Of a stretch of DNA of 64,000 bases, positions 34,650 through 43,833 are shown in pieces (the first letter of the stretch is position 1; each line of letters opens with the position of its first letter). A model generated the notes under the pieces. It worked only from the letters and a program-made list of their open reading frames with translations. It did no database searches and was not told where the DNA came from. The position numbers and the translations under genes were made by a program. This DNA is from Paenibacillus elgii NBRC 100335 (GTDB lineage: Bacteria; Bacillota; Bacilli; Paenibacillales; NBRC-103111). The DNA lies in assembly GCF_004000865.1 (NCBI RefSeq), contig NZ_BIMB01000001.1:248001-312000 (forward strand), read 5' to 3'.

Positions 34650-35939
34650 ATGCTGGACATTCACTGGATTCGCCAAAATCACGAAAGGGTACAAACGGTC
34701 GCCGATCAAAAAGGAATCGCCGTTTCCGTCGCCGAGCTGCTCGCCTGGGACGAGAAAAAGCGAAATCTGCTTCAAGAAATCGAGAAGCTGCGACATGCCC
34801 GAAACAAGCTATCGGAGGAGATCGGCACACTCGTTCGTACGGGAGGCCATAAAGAAGCTGAGCCGTTGAAACGTAACGTGAAAGAGTTGGGAAGCCGCTT
34901 GGCGGAGACCGAACCTCAGCTGGCCGAGGCGCAGCGGCAATTCGATCAACTGATGCTGTGCATCCCCAATGTCGTATCTCCCGACACGCCTGTCGGACGT
35001 TCGGATGCGGACAATATTGAAATTCGGCGTAACGGGACGCCGCCCGCGTTTGCTTTTGAGCCCAAAGACCACGTAGCCCTTGGCGAGCTTCACCGGATGA
35101 TCGACATCCCTCGTGGAGTCAAGACGGCCGGAACCCGGAACTACTTCCTGCGAGGCCCCGGAGCGCTGCTGCACCGCGCCGTACAACAGCTTGCGGTGGA
35201 TATGCTGCTAAGCCGGGGCTTTACGCTCATGGAGGTTCCGCTGCTCGTACGCTCGGATGCCTTGACCCATACGGGCTACTTCCCTTTGGGCCAAGACCAG
35301 GTGTTCCGGATCGCGGATGAGGACAAGTGGCTGGTCGGCACTTCGGAGGTGCCACTTGTTTCGTATTACAGCCATGAAGTGGTCGACGTCCGCGAACCGC
35401 TCATGCTTGCTGCTGTCTCGTCGTGTTTTCGAAGCGAGGTCGGCTCGGCTGGTAAGGACGTGCACGGCTTATACCGCGTGCATCAATTTTCCAAAGTAGA
35501 GCAGGTTATCGTGTGCGAAGCCGAGCTTGAACGTTCCGAGCCGCTGCTGGATGCTATTACGAGCAACGCGGAAGAGCTTTTGCAGCTTCTGGAGCTGCCC
35601 TACCGGGTGATGGCCGTCTGTACCGGCGATATGTCGCAAAAAACATATAAACAGTACGACATCGAGACTTGGATGCCGAGCCGCCAAGCCTACGGCGAAA
35701 CCCATTCGTCGTCCCATCTGCTCGACTTCCAGGCGCGCCGTTCGAACATCCGGTATCGCGATTCGGGCGGCAAGCTGCGCTACTGCCATACGCTCAACAA
35801 TACGGCCGTCGCTTCGCCGAGAATCCTAATCCCGCTGCTGGAAAACCACCAGGCCGAGGACGGCTCGATCCGCATTCCGGCGGCGCTGCGCCCGTACATG
35901 AACGGCTTGGAGCGGCTGCTCCCTCCGTCTGAAGAATAA
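34650..35939 (+). CDS. serS: seryl-tRNA synthetase
   Basis: 429 residues from ATG 34650 with AAGGAG upstream; the frame extending back to 34422 is the T-box leader. An N-terminal tRNA-binding coiled coil spans about residues 25-100 (HARNKLSEEIGTLVRTGG). Class II motifs follow: VPLLVRSDALTHTGYFPLGQ, TSEVPLVSYY, the motif 2 CFRSEVGSAGKDVHGLYRVHQF, and motif 3 TLNNTAVASPRILIPLLENHQ. It charges tRNA-Ser. T-box regulation suggests this may be an inducible copy; another serS elsewhere is possible. Confidence 0.95.
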   Translation: MLDIHWIRQNHERVQTVADQKGIAVSVAELLAWDEKKRNLLQEIEKLRHARNKLSEEIGTLVRTGGHKEAEPLKRNVKELGSRLAETEPQLAEAQRQFDQLMLCIPNVVSPDTPVGRSDADNIEIRRNGTPPAFAFEPKDHVALGELHRMIDIPRGVKTAGTRNYFLRGPGALLHRAVQQLAVDMLLSRGFTLMEVPLLVRSDALTHTGYFPLGQDQVFRIADEDKWLVGTSEVPLVSYYSHEVVDVREPLMLAAVSSCFRSEVGSAGKDVHGLYRVHQFSKVEQVIVCEAELERSEPLLDAITSNAEELLQLLELPYRVMAVCTGDMSQKTYKQYDIETWMPSRQAYGETHSSSHLLDFQARRSNIRYRDSGGKLRYCHTLNNTAVASPRILIPLLENHQAEDGSIRIPAALRPYMNGLERLLPPSEE

Positions 35940-35940
35940 C

Positions 35941-35980
35941 AAAAAAGGCCGGAGTTGTTGGCGTTACTCCGGCCTTTTTC
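35941..35980. terminator. terminator after serS
   Basis: The stem GGCCGGAGT (35947-35955) with ACTCCGGCC (35966-35974) is flanked by AAAAAA and TTTTT, so it works in both directions between the convergent serS and membrane-protein genes. Confidence 0.92.
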
Positions 35981-35993
35981 ACTCTAACCTGAA

Positions 35994-36413
35994 CTAAAAT
36001 GGGAACTTCATCAGCGTCACGACAAGAAAGAAGATGATGCCGTTGATCACGCTAAGCGACTTGATGGAGCCGATGTGAGCCTTGATGTTACCGCCCGCCG
36101 AATCTTGCAGCGCCTTGCGCATTTTGCTGCCGAGAATGCCTGTCAACGCCCCGATGGCAAGGAACAGCACGACCGCCAGCACCATCCAAAGCACCGAATA
36201 GTGCGCCTTACTGACCATATACCCGCCCGACAAAAATGTGATCACAAGCGCCAGCTGCCCCGCACGGTTGGCGGCAAACAACACATTCAAGAAACCGAAC
36301 TGCGCCGTTCCCGATTGCAGTGCCTCCACCCGCATCGCCAAAAACGGCAGCATGAGATAAAAACCCATCAATATGGCGCCGAGCACATGTAAATACAAAA
36401 ACACTTGCTGCAT
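35994..36413 (-). CDS. small integral membrane protein of unknown function
   Basis: 139 residues from ATG 36413, with GGAGGG 10 nt upstream. Four predicted membrane segments lie near residues 5-25, 45-65, 72-93 and 115-135. A conserved-looking His in YLHVLGAILMGFY lies in the first segment and an SKAHYSVLWM stretch before the third. The layout recalls CopD/DUF2269-like membrane proteins, but no firm family can be named. It stands alone between terminators and the RND gene. Confidence 0.75.
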   Translation of the reverse strand: MQQVFLYLHVLGAILMGFYLMLPFLAMRVEALQSGTAQFGFLNVLFAANRAGQLALVITFLSGGYMVSKAHYSVLWMVLAVVLFLAIGALTGILGSKMRKALQDSAGGNIKAHIGSIKSLSVINGIIFFLVVTLMKFPF

Positions 36414-36500
36414 AATCCCGGGACCCTCCCTATTCAACCTCGTTTTCTCTCTCCCCTAGTATACAAGACTATGAGCTTCCTAAGCAAATGCAACCCAGGC

Positions 36501-39500
36501 TTACGGATGGACCGCTTTACCCGCTTTCGCCGAGCGTTTGTCGCGCCACTTCTGTAAAATGACAAACAGCGACGGAACGACGATCAGCGTCAGCATGGTC
36601 GAATACAGCAGGCCGGAAATAATCGTAATTCCCATCGGGCGCCATAGATTCCCGCCCATAATCGTCATCGGCAGCAAGCCGCCGATCGCCGTGGCCGTCG
36701 TCAGCAGAATCGGCCGGAGCCGCGCTTTCCCCGCTTCTGCTACCGCTTCGTACAAAGGCAGTCCGCGTTCGCGCGCCTGCTCGATAAATTCGATCAGAAT
36801 GATCCCGTTCCGCACCACGATGCCCGCCAAGCTGACGAGTCCCATGAGCGCCATGAAGCCGATCGGCGAACCCGAAAGGAACAGCCCGATGATCGCGCCG
36901 CCTGCCGCCAAATAGACGGTCGAGAGAATGAGCAGCGGAATCGACAGCGAGTAAAACTGCATGACCATAATAATGTAAATCAGCAAAATAACGATGACCG
37001 ACAGCTTTCCGATCGAGGCGAACGCTTCGTTACGCTCCTCGTTTTCGCCGCCGAACTGAATCGAGTAGCCTGCAGGAACATTGTAGCTTCCCAGCTTGGC
37101 CTGCAGATCCTTCACAATATCGTCCGCCAGCCGGTCCTGCGTATAGCTGCGCACGGTAATCGTCCGGGTCTGGTCGCGGTGATGAATCGACTTGATCATT
37201 TGGCTCGTGCGGATATCTCCCAGCTCGCGCATCGCGACCGTGCCGCCTTTTTGCGTCGAGACGTACATTTTCTTCATCGTCTCCACCGGGTCGGCGGAAC
37301 GCAGCTTGGCGTACAAAGTCACGTCGATCAGATCTTCGCCTTTCTGCATCTCTGACACTTCCAGCCCTTCGGTTGCAATTCTGAGCGTCGTGGAAAGATC
37401 CTTCTCATTCACGCCGAATAGACTCAGCTTCGCCGGGTTCGGTTCCACCTCATAGGTGTTCATAACCTCTCCGACATCGTCGCTTACGCTGATCGTACCC
37501 GGGATTTCTTTCAGCATCCCTTGAATGTCCGCCGAAATCTGGCGAAGCTCCGACAGTTCGCTGCCGCTGATGCGCAGGGCGATCGGCGCGCCGACAGGCG
37601 GTCCTTGCTCCAGCTCGCGCGGTGTAATCTCCACATCGGAGGGGAACATCGCCTTCAGCTGCTCCCGCCACTGTACGACGGCGGCTTTCGTATTGAGCTG
37701 CTTCACATCGACCTTAACGAACAGCTGCCCGATCGAGATGCCCGTCTGATCCGCTTCCGAGTAGTAAAAATGCGGAGCCGTCCGCCCGGCATAAGCCGAG
37801 ACAAAACGCACGCCCGGCTGCTCTTCCATCCATGCCGCAGCTTTGCGGATCGTAAACTCCGTTTCGGCAAACTGACGTCCGGACGGAAGCTTGAAGTCGA
37901 TGAGCATCTCTTCCTTCTCCGCCGGCGGGAAATACTGCACCCCAAGCAGCGGCATCAACCCGAAAGCGGAGGTGCCCAGCAGCAGCGCAGCGAGCCCGGT
38001 CAGCAGCGGACGCCGCAAGAAGCGGTGAATCTGCTTACCGTAAAAGGCGCTCAGCCTTGCGATCGGCCTGCCGAGCAGACCCGGAGTTTCCGTCCGTTCG
38101 CTTCCGGCACCTTTGGTAGGTTCGGCGGTGTTGCCTTTGCGGCGAAGCCTCCGCTCGCCCACCCATTGGCGGAAAATCGGAACAATGGTCAACGACATCG
38201 CCATGGAAGCCGCAAGCGATAACGAAATGACGACAGGAAGCGGGCGAATGAAGCTCCCGATGTTGCCCTGCAGGAAAAAGAGCGGTAAAAACGCGGCAGC
38301 CGTCGCAATCGTTGCCGTCAGGATCGAAATGGCAACATCGCGGCTTCCCTCCAGCGAGGCTGTGGCGGGATCGTCACCTAGCTGCAGGCGGCGCTGGATA
38401 TTATCGTTGACGACGATGGCGTCATCAACCAGTATTCCGAGCACGATGACGAGCGCAACGATCGTAATCTGATTCAAATCGATCCCCATCGTTTCGACGG
38501 GAATAAAACCGATCGTAATGGACACCGGAATGGCCAAGGCCACGATCAGCGAGGTGCCGAACGTCAGTCCGAGAGAGCAGACGACGATAACCGAAATAAT
38601 CCCCATCAGCAGCTCTCTGCCCAGCTCGTTGAACAGATGGTCGAGACTTTCCTTTTGCGTAAACAGCGACTCGATCCTCACATTAGCCGGCAGCTTCGGC
38701 TCCAGCTCCGCGACCTTCTTGTCGATGCGCTTTTGCAGCGACGGGACATCCGTGCCTTTCTCCGCATTGATGACCAGGTCGAGGACAGGCTTTCCGTTAT
38801 GTAAGATGGATACTTCTTTTTTCTTCGGCCGCAGCTTGACATCGGCGACGTCCTTGATCTTCAGTGCACTGCCCGGGGGCAGACCCAGAAGCTCCGTGTT
38901 CGCGATATCTTCAGCGGATTTCCATTCCCCGCCCATATTGACGTAATACTGCTTGGCGCCCTTATCCACCGTACCGAGCGGCACCCGGTCATGCTTGCTT
39001 TTCAGCGATTGCGCCACGATTCCCCATGGCAGCCTGAGCGTATCGAGCTTGTCGGTATCAAGCGTAATCGCCACTTCCTGCTCGGGCAGTCCGACGACCT
39101 CGACGTTGCTTACGCCGGGGACGGTTGCAAGCTGCTTTTTCCAGAAGTCCATCGTCGTCCGCAGCGACTCCAGCTCCTCCGGCGTATCCACGACAAAATG
39201 CAAAATTTGCGCCGCAATTTTGCTTAAGTCATCGTTCACTTCCGGCTGGTGTGCGTCTGCTGGCAAGTCTCCTTGTGCAGACTGCACCTTCTGGCGCAGC
39301 GAATCCCATGCCCTGCGGATATCCGTATCCGACTTCAGCTCGACTTGAATGACCGACACGTTGGCAGCCGAAGTGGAGCTGAGAACCTTGATTCCGCTAA
39401 TTTCCTTAATTTTATCCTCTAGCGGACGGGTGACGAACTGCTCTACTTTCTCCGGCGATGCCCCCGGATAGACGGTTTTCACCAACGCGTACGTGATCTC

Positions 39501-39614
39501 AATCTCGGGATTCTCCCTCTGCTTCAAGGTGAAAATATTGAACACCCCGAGCACGACCGCCATCACGAAAAACAATAGCGTCACCTTGCGGTATTTCAGC
39601 AGCTTCGCAATCAT
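36501..39614 (-). CDS. RND-family efflux permease (SwrC/YerP-like)
   Basis: 1037 residues, the usual RND length, with twelve predicted membrane segments arranged 1+5+1+5 around two large external loops. Landmarks are the N-terminal LKYRKVTLLFFVMAVVLGV, the fourth-segment acidic pair in LGILVDDAIVVNDNIQRRL, and GLVSLAGIVVRNGIILIEF near the end. It resembles SwrC of B. subtilis, which exports surfactin and antimicrobials without a dedicated outer-membrane partner. It overlaps the TetR gene upstream by 4 bp, so expression is coupled to its repressor. Substrate unknown. Confidence 0.93.
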   Translation of the reverse strand: MIAKLLKYRKVTLLFFVMAVVLGVFNIFTLKQRENPEIEITYALVKTVYPGASPEKVEQFVTRPLEDKIKEISGIKVLSSTSAANVSVIQVELKSDTDIRRAWDSLRQKVQSAQGDLPADAHQPEVNDDLSKIAAQILHFVVDTPEELESLRTTMDFWKKQLATVPGVSNVEVVGLPEQEVAITLDTDKLDTLRLPWGIVAQSLKSKHDRVPLGTVDKGAKQYYVNMGGEWKSAEDIANTELLGLPPGSALKIKDVADVKLRPKKKEVSILHNGKPVLDLVINAEKGTDVPSLQKRIDKKVAELEPKLPANVRIESLFTQKESLDHLFNELGRELLMGIISVIVVCSLGLTFGTSLIVALAIPVSITIGFIPVETMGIDLNQITIVALVIVLGILVDDAIVVNDNIQRRLQLGDDPATASLEGSRDVAISILTATIATAAAFLPLFFLQGNIGSFIRPLPVVISLSLAASMAMSLTIVPIFRQWVGERRLRRKGNTAEPTKGAGSERTETPGLLGRPIARLSAFYGKQIHRFLRRPLLTGLAALLLGTSAFGLMPLLGVQYFPPAEKEEMLIDFKLPSGRQFAETEFTIRKAAAWMEEQPGVRFVSAYAGRTAPHFYYSEADQTGISIGQLFVKVDVKQLNTKAAVVQWREQLKAMFPSDVEITPRELEQGPPVGAPIALRISGSELSELRQISADIQGMLKEIPGTISVSDDVGEVMNTYEVEPNPAKLSLFGVNEKDLSTTLRIATEGLEVSEMQKGEDLIDVTLYAKLRSADPVETMKKMYVSTQKGGTVAMRELGDIRTSQMIKSIHHRDQTRTITVRSYTQDRLADDIVKDLQAKLGSYNVPAGYSIQFGGENEERNEAFASIGKLSVIVILLIYIIMVMQFYSLSIPLLILSTVYLAAGGAIIGLFLSGSPIGFMALMGLVSLAGIVVRNGIILIEFIEQARERGLPLYEAVAEAGKARLRPILLTTATAIGGLLPMTIMGGNLWRPMGITIISGLLYSTMLTLIVVPSLFVILQKWRDKRSAKAGKAVHP

Positions 39615-40243
39615 TCTCCGCTCACATCCGTTTCCGGTACGCAGTTGACATTGATCCCGACGAGCACCTCGGCAAGCGGATCAAGCTTTTCCAGACCGTT
39701 TCCTTTTTCAATGAACCACTGGTAAGCGACCATCTCCAGCATCCCGATTTCCGCATAAGCGGTCATTTCCAACTGCTCCTCCGTATACCCGGGATAAACG
39801 TTGAAGTGCTTGAACATACCCTTGACTACCTCGCAAACATTGCCGTAAAACTGCTTCGAGATATCCGCTATTTCCGGAGAGGCGGCGCCATGCCGCTTCA
39901 AAATGTTAAGTATGGTTCGGTTCTGGTAATAAATGGTCAGCGTTTGCCGGATCAAACGGTCATGCATCTTGTCGTTGTGCAATTCGCGAGGGTCCAGCGA
40001 TTCCGGTTCGAGCGCGACAACGATTTCCTTCAAGCACTCCTCCGCCACGCTGCGGAACAAGTCTTCCTTGCTTTTAAAATAAAGATAAAACGTGCCCTGC
40101 GCCATGCCGGCATCCTTCACAATGTCCGACACTTTAGTGCTGTGATACCCTTTTTGCTCAAAAAGCTTCAGCGCCGACTCGACGATTTTGTCTCTCTTCT
40201 CTACGGCCAACGGCGAATTCTCCTCCCCTAGGACCCTCCTCAT
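39611..40243 (-). CDS. TetR/AcrR-family repressor of the RND pump
   Basis: 210 residues from ATG 40243. A TTG at 40210 behind AGGGGAGGAG is an attractive alternative (199 residues) and has the better ribosome site. The N-terminal helix-turn-helix is IVKDAGMAQGTFYLYFKSKEDLF. The rest is an all-helical ligand-binding domain. The gene order is the same as yerO-swrC of B. subtilis. A perfect 8+8 bp palindrome at 40259-40278 lies just upstream, so autorepression with joint control of the pump is likely. Confidence 0.92.
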   Translation of the reverse strand: MRRVLGEENSPLAVEKRDKIVESALKLFEQKGYHSTKVSDIVKDAGMAQGTFYLYFKSKEDLFRSVAEECLKEIVVALEPESLDPRELHNDKMHDRLIRQTLTIYYQNRTILNILKRHGAASPEIADISKQFYGNVCEVVKGMFKHFNVYPGYTEEQLEMTAYAEIGMLEMVAYQWFIEKGNGLEKLDPLAEVLVGINVNCVPETDVSGE

Positions 40244-40258
40244 GGAGGCCCCAACATT

Positions 40259-40278
40259 ATGACTGATTCGTCAGTCAT
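40259..40278. promoter_or_regulatory. TetR-type operator
   Basis: ATGACTGA-TTCG-TCAGTCAT is a perfect palindrome 16 bp upstream of the TetR ORF. On the minus strand it fills the spacer before a CATAAT -10 (40262-40257), so a bound repressor would block the promoter. Confidence 0.75.
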
Positions 40279-40351
40279 TTGGTATCGTACCATGGATTGC
40301 CACGGCTTTCAATCCCTTGATCGGCAGTTTTTCACCGGTCTTCAAAAGAAA

Positions 40352-40378
40352 AGGGACCGCTGTGATTCAGCAGTCCCT
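40352..40378 (-). terminator. terminator of the CoA/sugar cluster
   Basis: GGGACCGCTG and CAGCAGTCCC form a 10-bp hairpin with one mismatch, followed on the minus strand by TTTTCTTTT. It lies 7 bp after the last gene of the cluster. Confidence 0.8.
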
Positions 40379-40384
40379 GCGATC

Positions 40385-41551
40385 TTACGAAAAAGCCCCC
40401 GCGATGCTACGGTAGCTCGCGTTCATCCGGTCGATGACATCGTCCGGACGAATCGTTTCGCCTCCGAGGCTTGCCCGGAGCGCTTCGTGCAGCAATATTC
40501 CCCCTTGCTCCTGAAAGGCCGGAAAGGCCCGGTTTCTCGGGCGCATATAGCTGAGCTCCAGCGTCCGCATCGTGTCCGCGAAGAACCCGTTGCACTTGCG
40601 GTTCACGTCGTCATCGCGCCACGTCGATGCGTGCCCCGGCTGTCCTCCGCACCCTGCATATAGCGTCCGCTGCACCTCGCCGCTCGCTGCAAACATCGCA
40701 AATTCCACGGCAAGGGAAATATGGGCGGAGAAAGCAGACACCGCGATCCCGACGCCGCCAAGCAGACTGCCTCGCGGTTCCCCATCCACGCCCGGGATAT
40801 CCGCAAACCGAAGCAGCCAGTCCGCGAAGCCTGCCCTGGCATAATTGGAATAGCCGAAGGCTAAAGGCACGTAGACAATGTCGTCTTGCGACGCCATCCG
40901 ATCGTACATTTGGATCGGGTTGGACTCCAGCGAAGCTTCGTGCAGCAGCGGCAGCAGCTTAAGCAGTTGGCGAACGGCAGCTTCACCGACATGCGGCCGC
41001 ACCCCTTCCGCTTCGTCGAAAAACGATGGACCGCCGATGCCGGCACACAGCGTCAGAAAGCTGCACATCGCATCCGTCGGACAAAGCGGCCAGCCGACCT
41101 TCCGGCCGGGCGGCAGCGATTGGGCTAGCTCCGATACCTCGTTCCAAGAACGGGGCACGTCCCGTTCGTGAAGCAGATCGGCCCGGTAGGCCGCCACCTG
41201 CGCGGCAGCGTCCGCCGCCAACGCCCATTGATGGCCGGCCCAATGGTAGCTTTGATGACTCGGACCAACCGAATTTGCTTTCTGGTCCCGTAAATAGGCT
41301 TCGGGGATGTGCCGGTCCAGCGGTACCAGAACATGCTGCTCCGAGCAAATACCGACATGCGGATGATCGATCATGATGATGTCGTATTCACGCACCAATA
41401 GATGGACAGGGTAATCGCCGAAATCTTTCAGCGAACGGCGATCCCACCGGATATCGATCCCGGGATGCCGCTCCCGGAATTCGGCAGCGGCCGCCTCCAG
41501 CGGGGCGAAGCCCCTGACATGGTTCCACGTCATGCCTTTTAACGTTGTCAT
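40385..41551 (-). CDS. solute-binding-protein homologue without signal peptide
   Basis: 388 residues. The sequence follows the family 1 sugar-binding fold (EAAAAEFRERHPGIDIRWDRR at the start, DIIMIDHPHVGICSEQ, NEVSELAQSLPPGRKVGWPL). Yet the N-terminus MTTLKGMTWNHVRGFAPL is hydrophilic, with no signal peptide or lipobox. Upstream in-frame extension is limited by the start with CGGAGGAAG at good spacing. It would therefore be cytoplasmic. It is the last gene of a CoA-transferase/hydratase/SDR/epimerase block, 17 bp after the CoA-transferase. A role in binding a pathway intermediate is a guess. Confidence 0.8.
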   Translation of the reverse strand: MTTLKGMTWNHVRGFAPLEAAAAEFRERHPGIDIRWDRRSLKDFGDYPVHLLVREYDIIMIDHPHVGICSEQHVLVPLDRHIPEAYLRDQKANSVGPSHQSYHWAGHQWALAADAAAQVAAYRADLLHERDVPRSWNEVSELAQSLPPGRKVGWPLCPTDAMCSFLTLCAGIGGPSFFDEAEGVRPHVGEAAVRQLLKLLPLLHEASLESNPIQMYDRMASQDDIVYVPLAFGYSNYARAGFADWLLRFADIPGVDGEPRGSLLGGVGIAVSAFSAHISLAVEFAMFAASGEVQRTLYAGCGGQPGHASTWRDDDVNRKCNGFFADTMRTLELSYMRPRNRAFPAFQEQGGILLHEALRASLGGETIRPDDVIDRMNASYRSIAGAFS

Positions 41552-41568
41552 GCTTCTTCCTCCGGTTT

Positions 41569-42756
41569 CTATATAACCCCGATGCCCTTCATGACTTCGA
41601 TCTCCGATCCCGAGTAGCCGAGCTCGCGCAATATTTCTTCGTTATGCTCGCCGATCATCGGAGGATGACGGACGATATCTCCGGGCGTCTCGCTGAACTT
41701 CACCGGCACGTTCACCGTCCGCACCGTACCGGCCGTCGGATGCTCGTAAGAGGTGAATGCGCCCAAATGCGCCGCTTGCAGATCGTTCTCCGCCTCCAAA
41801 TGATTTTTCACTTCCGACACCCACATGTCCCGCTCAAGCATGCGCTCAAGCCAGTAAGCCGTCGCCTGCTTCACCGTGCTCTCCTGAATGCGGAAGAACA
41901 CCTCGTCCCGTTTGTCATACAGCGTCTTCGGATCGTCATACGAACGAAGCCCGTCGTCCCCGAGCACCTCGGCCAGCACCGGAATCGGATTCACCGAGAT
42001 GCAAATATAGCCGTCCGCCGTCTTGTAGATGCCGAACGGCGCGGATTGACCGGGATGCGCAATACCCGACTGGGGCCGCTCGAATAGCTTGCCCGAGTTG
42101 AGCGTGACGGCGTATTCCTGAAGCTGATGCGTCAACAGGCATTGCAGCAGGTTGATCTCCAGCTTCTGCCCTTTGCCGGTCTTCTCCCGGTAGTAGAGCG
42201 ACGAGAGCAGGCCGTATACGATGTTATACGCCCCGAGCTGATCGGCAATGCCCGTTCCGAGCGGCGTCGGCGGCGCATCCTTGGTGCCGGTTAGCGTCGT
42301 CAGTCCGCTGAGCGATTGAATCATCAGATCCTGACCCGGGCGCTTCGCATACGGTCCGTCCTGTCCATAACCCGTGCTGGAGCAGTAAATGATCCGAGGA
42401 TTGATCTTCTTGAAATCCTCGTAGCCGAAGCCCAGCTTCTCCATGACGCCGGGACGGAAGTTTTCTACGACAATATCGCACGTTTCTGCCAACTGGTAGA
42501 TGATCTTCTTCGCCTCGGACGTCTTCAGATCGAGCGCCAAGGAGCGTTTGTTCCGGTTGAAGGCCAAATAGCAGGGCGACTCCGTCCCGCCGATCCAGTA
42601 GTTCAGAAACGTCCAGGCTCTGTAGCTGTCCCCCAAGCCTTTCCGTTCAATTTTGACGACATCGGCTCCAAGGTCGCCGAGCATTTGCGTGGCGAACGGC
42701 CCTTGCAGCAAATGGGTGAAATCCAATACTTTTATTCCGGCTAGCGCCTTGTCCAT
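41569..42756 (-). CDS. CaiB/BaiF family (class III) CoA-transferase
   Basis: 395 residues, normal for the family. Motifs are KVLDFTHLLQGPFATQMLGDLGADVVKIER at the nucleotide-binding start, LDLKTSEAKKIIYQLAETCDIVVENFRPG, and RPGQDLMIQSLSGL with the conserved catalytic Asp. The C-terminal AHPGQSAPFGIYKTADGYI and PPMIGEHNEEIL are typical. It moves CoA between two acids. Placed between an aldose epimerase-like gene and a binding-protein homologue, it probably activates a carboxylic acid from the pathway. GGGGGAGAGG precedes the start. Confidence 0.93.
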   Translation of the reverse strand: MDKALAGIKVLDFTHLLQGPFATQMLGDLGADVVKIERKGLGDSYRAWTFLNYWIGGTESPCYLAFNRNKRSLALDLKTSEAKKIIYQLAETCDIVVENFRPGVMEKLGFGYEDFKKINPRIIYCSSTGYGQDGPYAKRPGQDLMIQSLSGLTTLTGTKDAPPTPLGTGIADQLGAYNIVYGLLSSLYYREKTGKGQKLEINLLQCLLTHQLQEYAVTLNSGKLFERPQSGIAHPGQSAPFGIYKTADGYICISVNPIPVLAEVLGDDGLRSYDDPKTLYDKRDEVFFRIQESTVKQATAYWLERMLERDMWVSEVKNHLEAENDLQAAHLGAFTSYEHPTAGTVRTVNVPVKFSETPGDIVRHPPMIGEHNEEILRELGYSGSEIEVMKGIGVI

Positions 42757-42777
42757 GTTTCCTCTCCCCCTGTCTAT

Positions 42778-43755
42778 TCATTGCCCGAGTCGCTCCACAC
42801 GCCACTGCCATTCGAATCGGACGGCCCGACCGCCTTCCAAGCCGGATCGTCCGCTCCACTCGGCGGGCAGCGGTGAATTGAAAGCGTCGGTAATACTGCT
42901 CCACGGCTCCAACGAAACCGCATGCGCCCATTCCGGCACGAAGACGACCGCGTGAGCCAAGTTTTCACTGAAGCCGAACATGATGCGAATGCCCGAACGT
43001 TTCCGCGTCAGACGGCACTCCCGTTTGCCGGAAGCCAAGCGCAGCAGCACGTGATCCAGCTCCGCCGGAAGCGCGGATACCGCCAATCCTCCGTCCAATT
43101 GACGGCAAAGCTCCGTCCGCTCAGGAACCCGCTCGATACCGACAAGCTCGCTCGTATCATATTGGAACTCGGCCGGCACGGTAACCTCGGTTTCCTCCAG
43201 CGCATCGCCGGCTAGAGTAAAATACGGGTGAATGCCGAAGCCGTAAGGCGCTTCGTCCCTTCCTTCGTTAACCGCATCCAGCACGGCCGAGATGCGTCCT
43301 TCCTTCAGCCGGTAGGTAAGGCGCAGAGCCACCTCATGCGGATAATAAGCATACCATTCGGGATGATCGGTGACGCGAAGCACAGCCGTCATCCAAGCGC
43401 CTTCCGTCTCCGCCGCGGACTGCGATACGACCTCCCAAGACAAACGGCGGATGTCTCCGTGAAGGTGATGCCCTCCCTCGTGCTGCGGGAACGTATAGCG
43501 GCGGCCCCGAAAAGTAAAGGTTCCCCCGGCAATGCGGCTCGGCGGCCACAAGAGCGGTACGCCGTATTCGGCCGAGTACTCGGCCAGCATGGACAAATGG
43601 GGCGGCCCCTCGATCGTCTCATATTCTTCCAGACGGCAGCGAATCAGATTGCAGCCGATCCCGGGAATAATAACGGCTTCGCTGCCGGTCCAATCATCGT
43701 ACAAAATAACGTGCTCCCAGCCACCGCGCCATTCGCTGCTGACTCTATACCGCAC
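42778..43755 (-). CDS. aldose 1-epimerase (galactose mutarotase-like)
   Basis: 325 residues from a GTG at 43755 with GGGGGGAGG just upstream; a TTG frame to 43791 lacks spacing. The mutarotase beta-sandwich shows the catalytic His in the QHEGGHHLHGDIRRLSWEV region and a second in YGFGIHPYFTL, with SLEPWSSITDAFN carrying the C-terminal Glu. It interconverts anomers of a free sugar or acid sugar. It lies between the hydratase and CoA-transferase genes, so the cluster substrate is probably carbohydrate-derived. Confidence 0.88.
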   Translation of the reverse strand: MRYRVSSEWRGGWEHVILYDDWTGSEAVIIPGIGCNLIRCRLEEYETIEGPPHLSMLAEYSAEYGVPLLWPPSRIAGGTFTFRGRRYTFPQHEGGHHLHGDIRRLSWEVVSQSAAETEGAWMTAVLRVTDHPEWYAYYPHEVALRLTYRLKEGRISAVLDAVNEGRDEAPYGFGIHPYFTLAGDALEETEVTVPAEFQYDTSELVGIERVPERTELCRQLDGGLAVSALPAELDHVLLRLASGKRECRLTRKRSGIRIMFGFSENLAHAVVFVPEWAHAVSLEPWSSITDAFNSPLPAEWSGRSGLEGGRAVRFEWQWRVERLGQ

Positions 43756-43833
43756 GGGCGCCCTCCCCCCTTTTCCTTGCTCTTGCTTCAAATCCCGGCA
43801 TCCGTATGCGGAAGACGCCTTGCGGATTCACCG

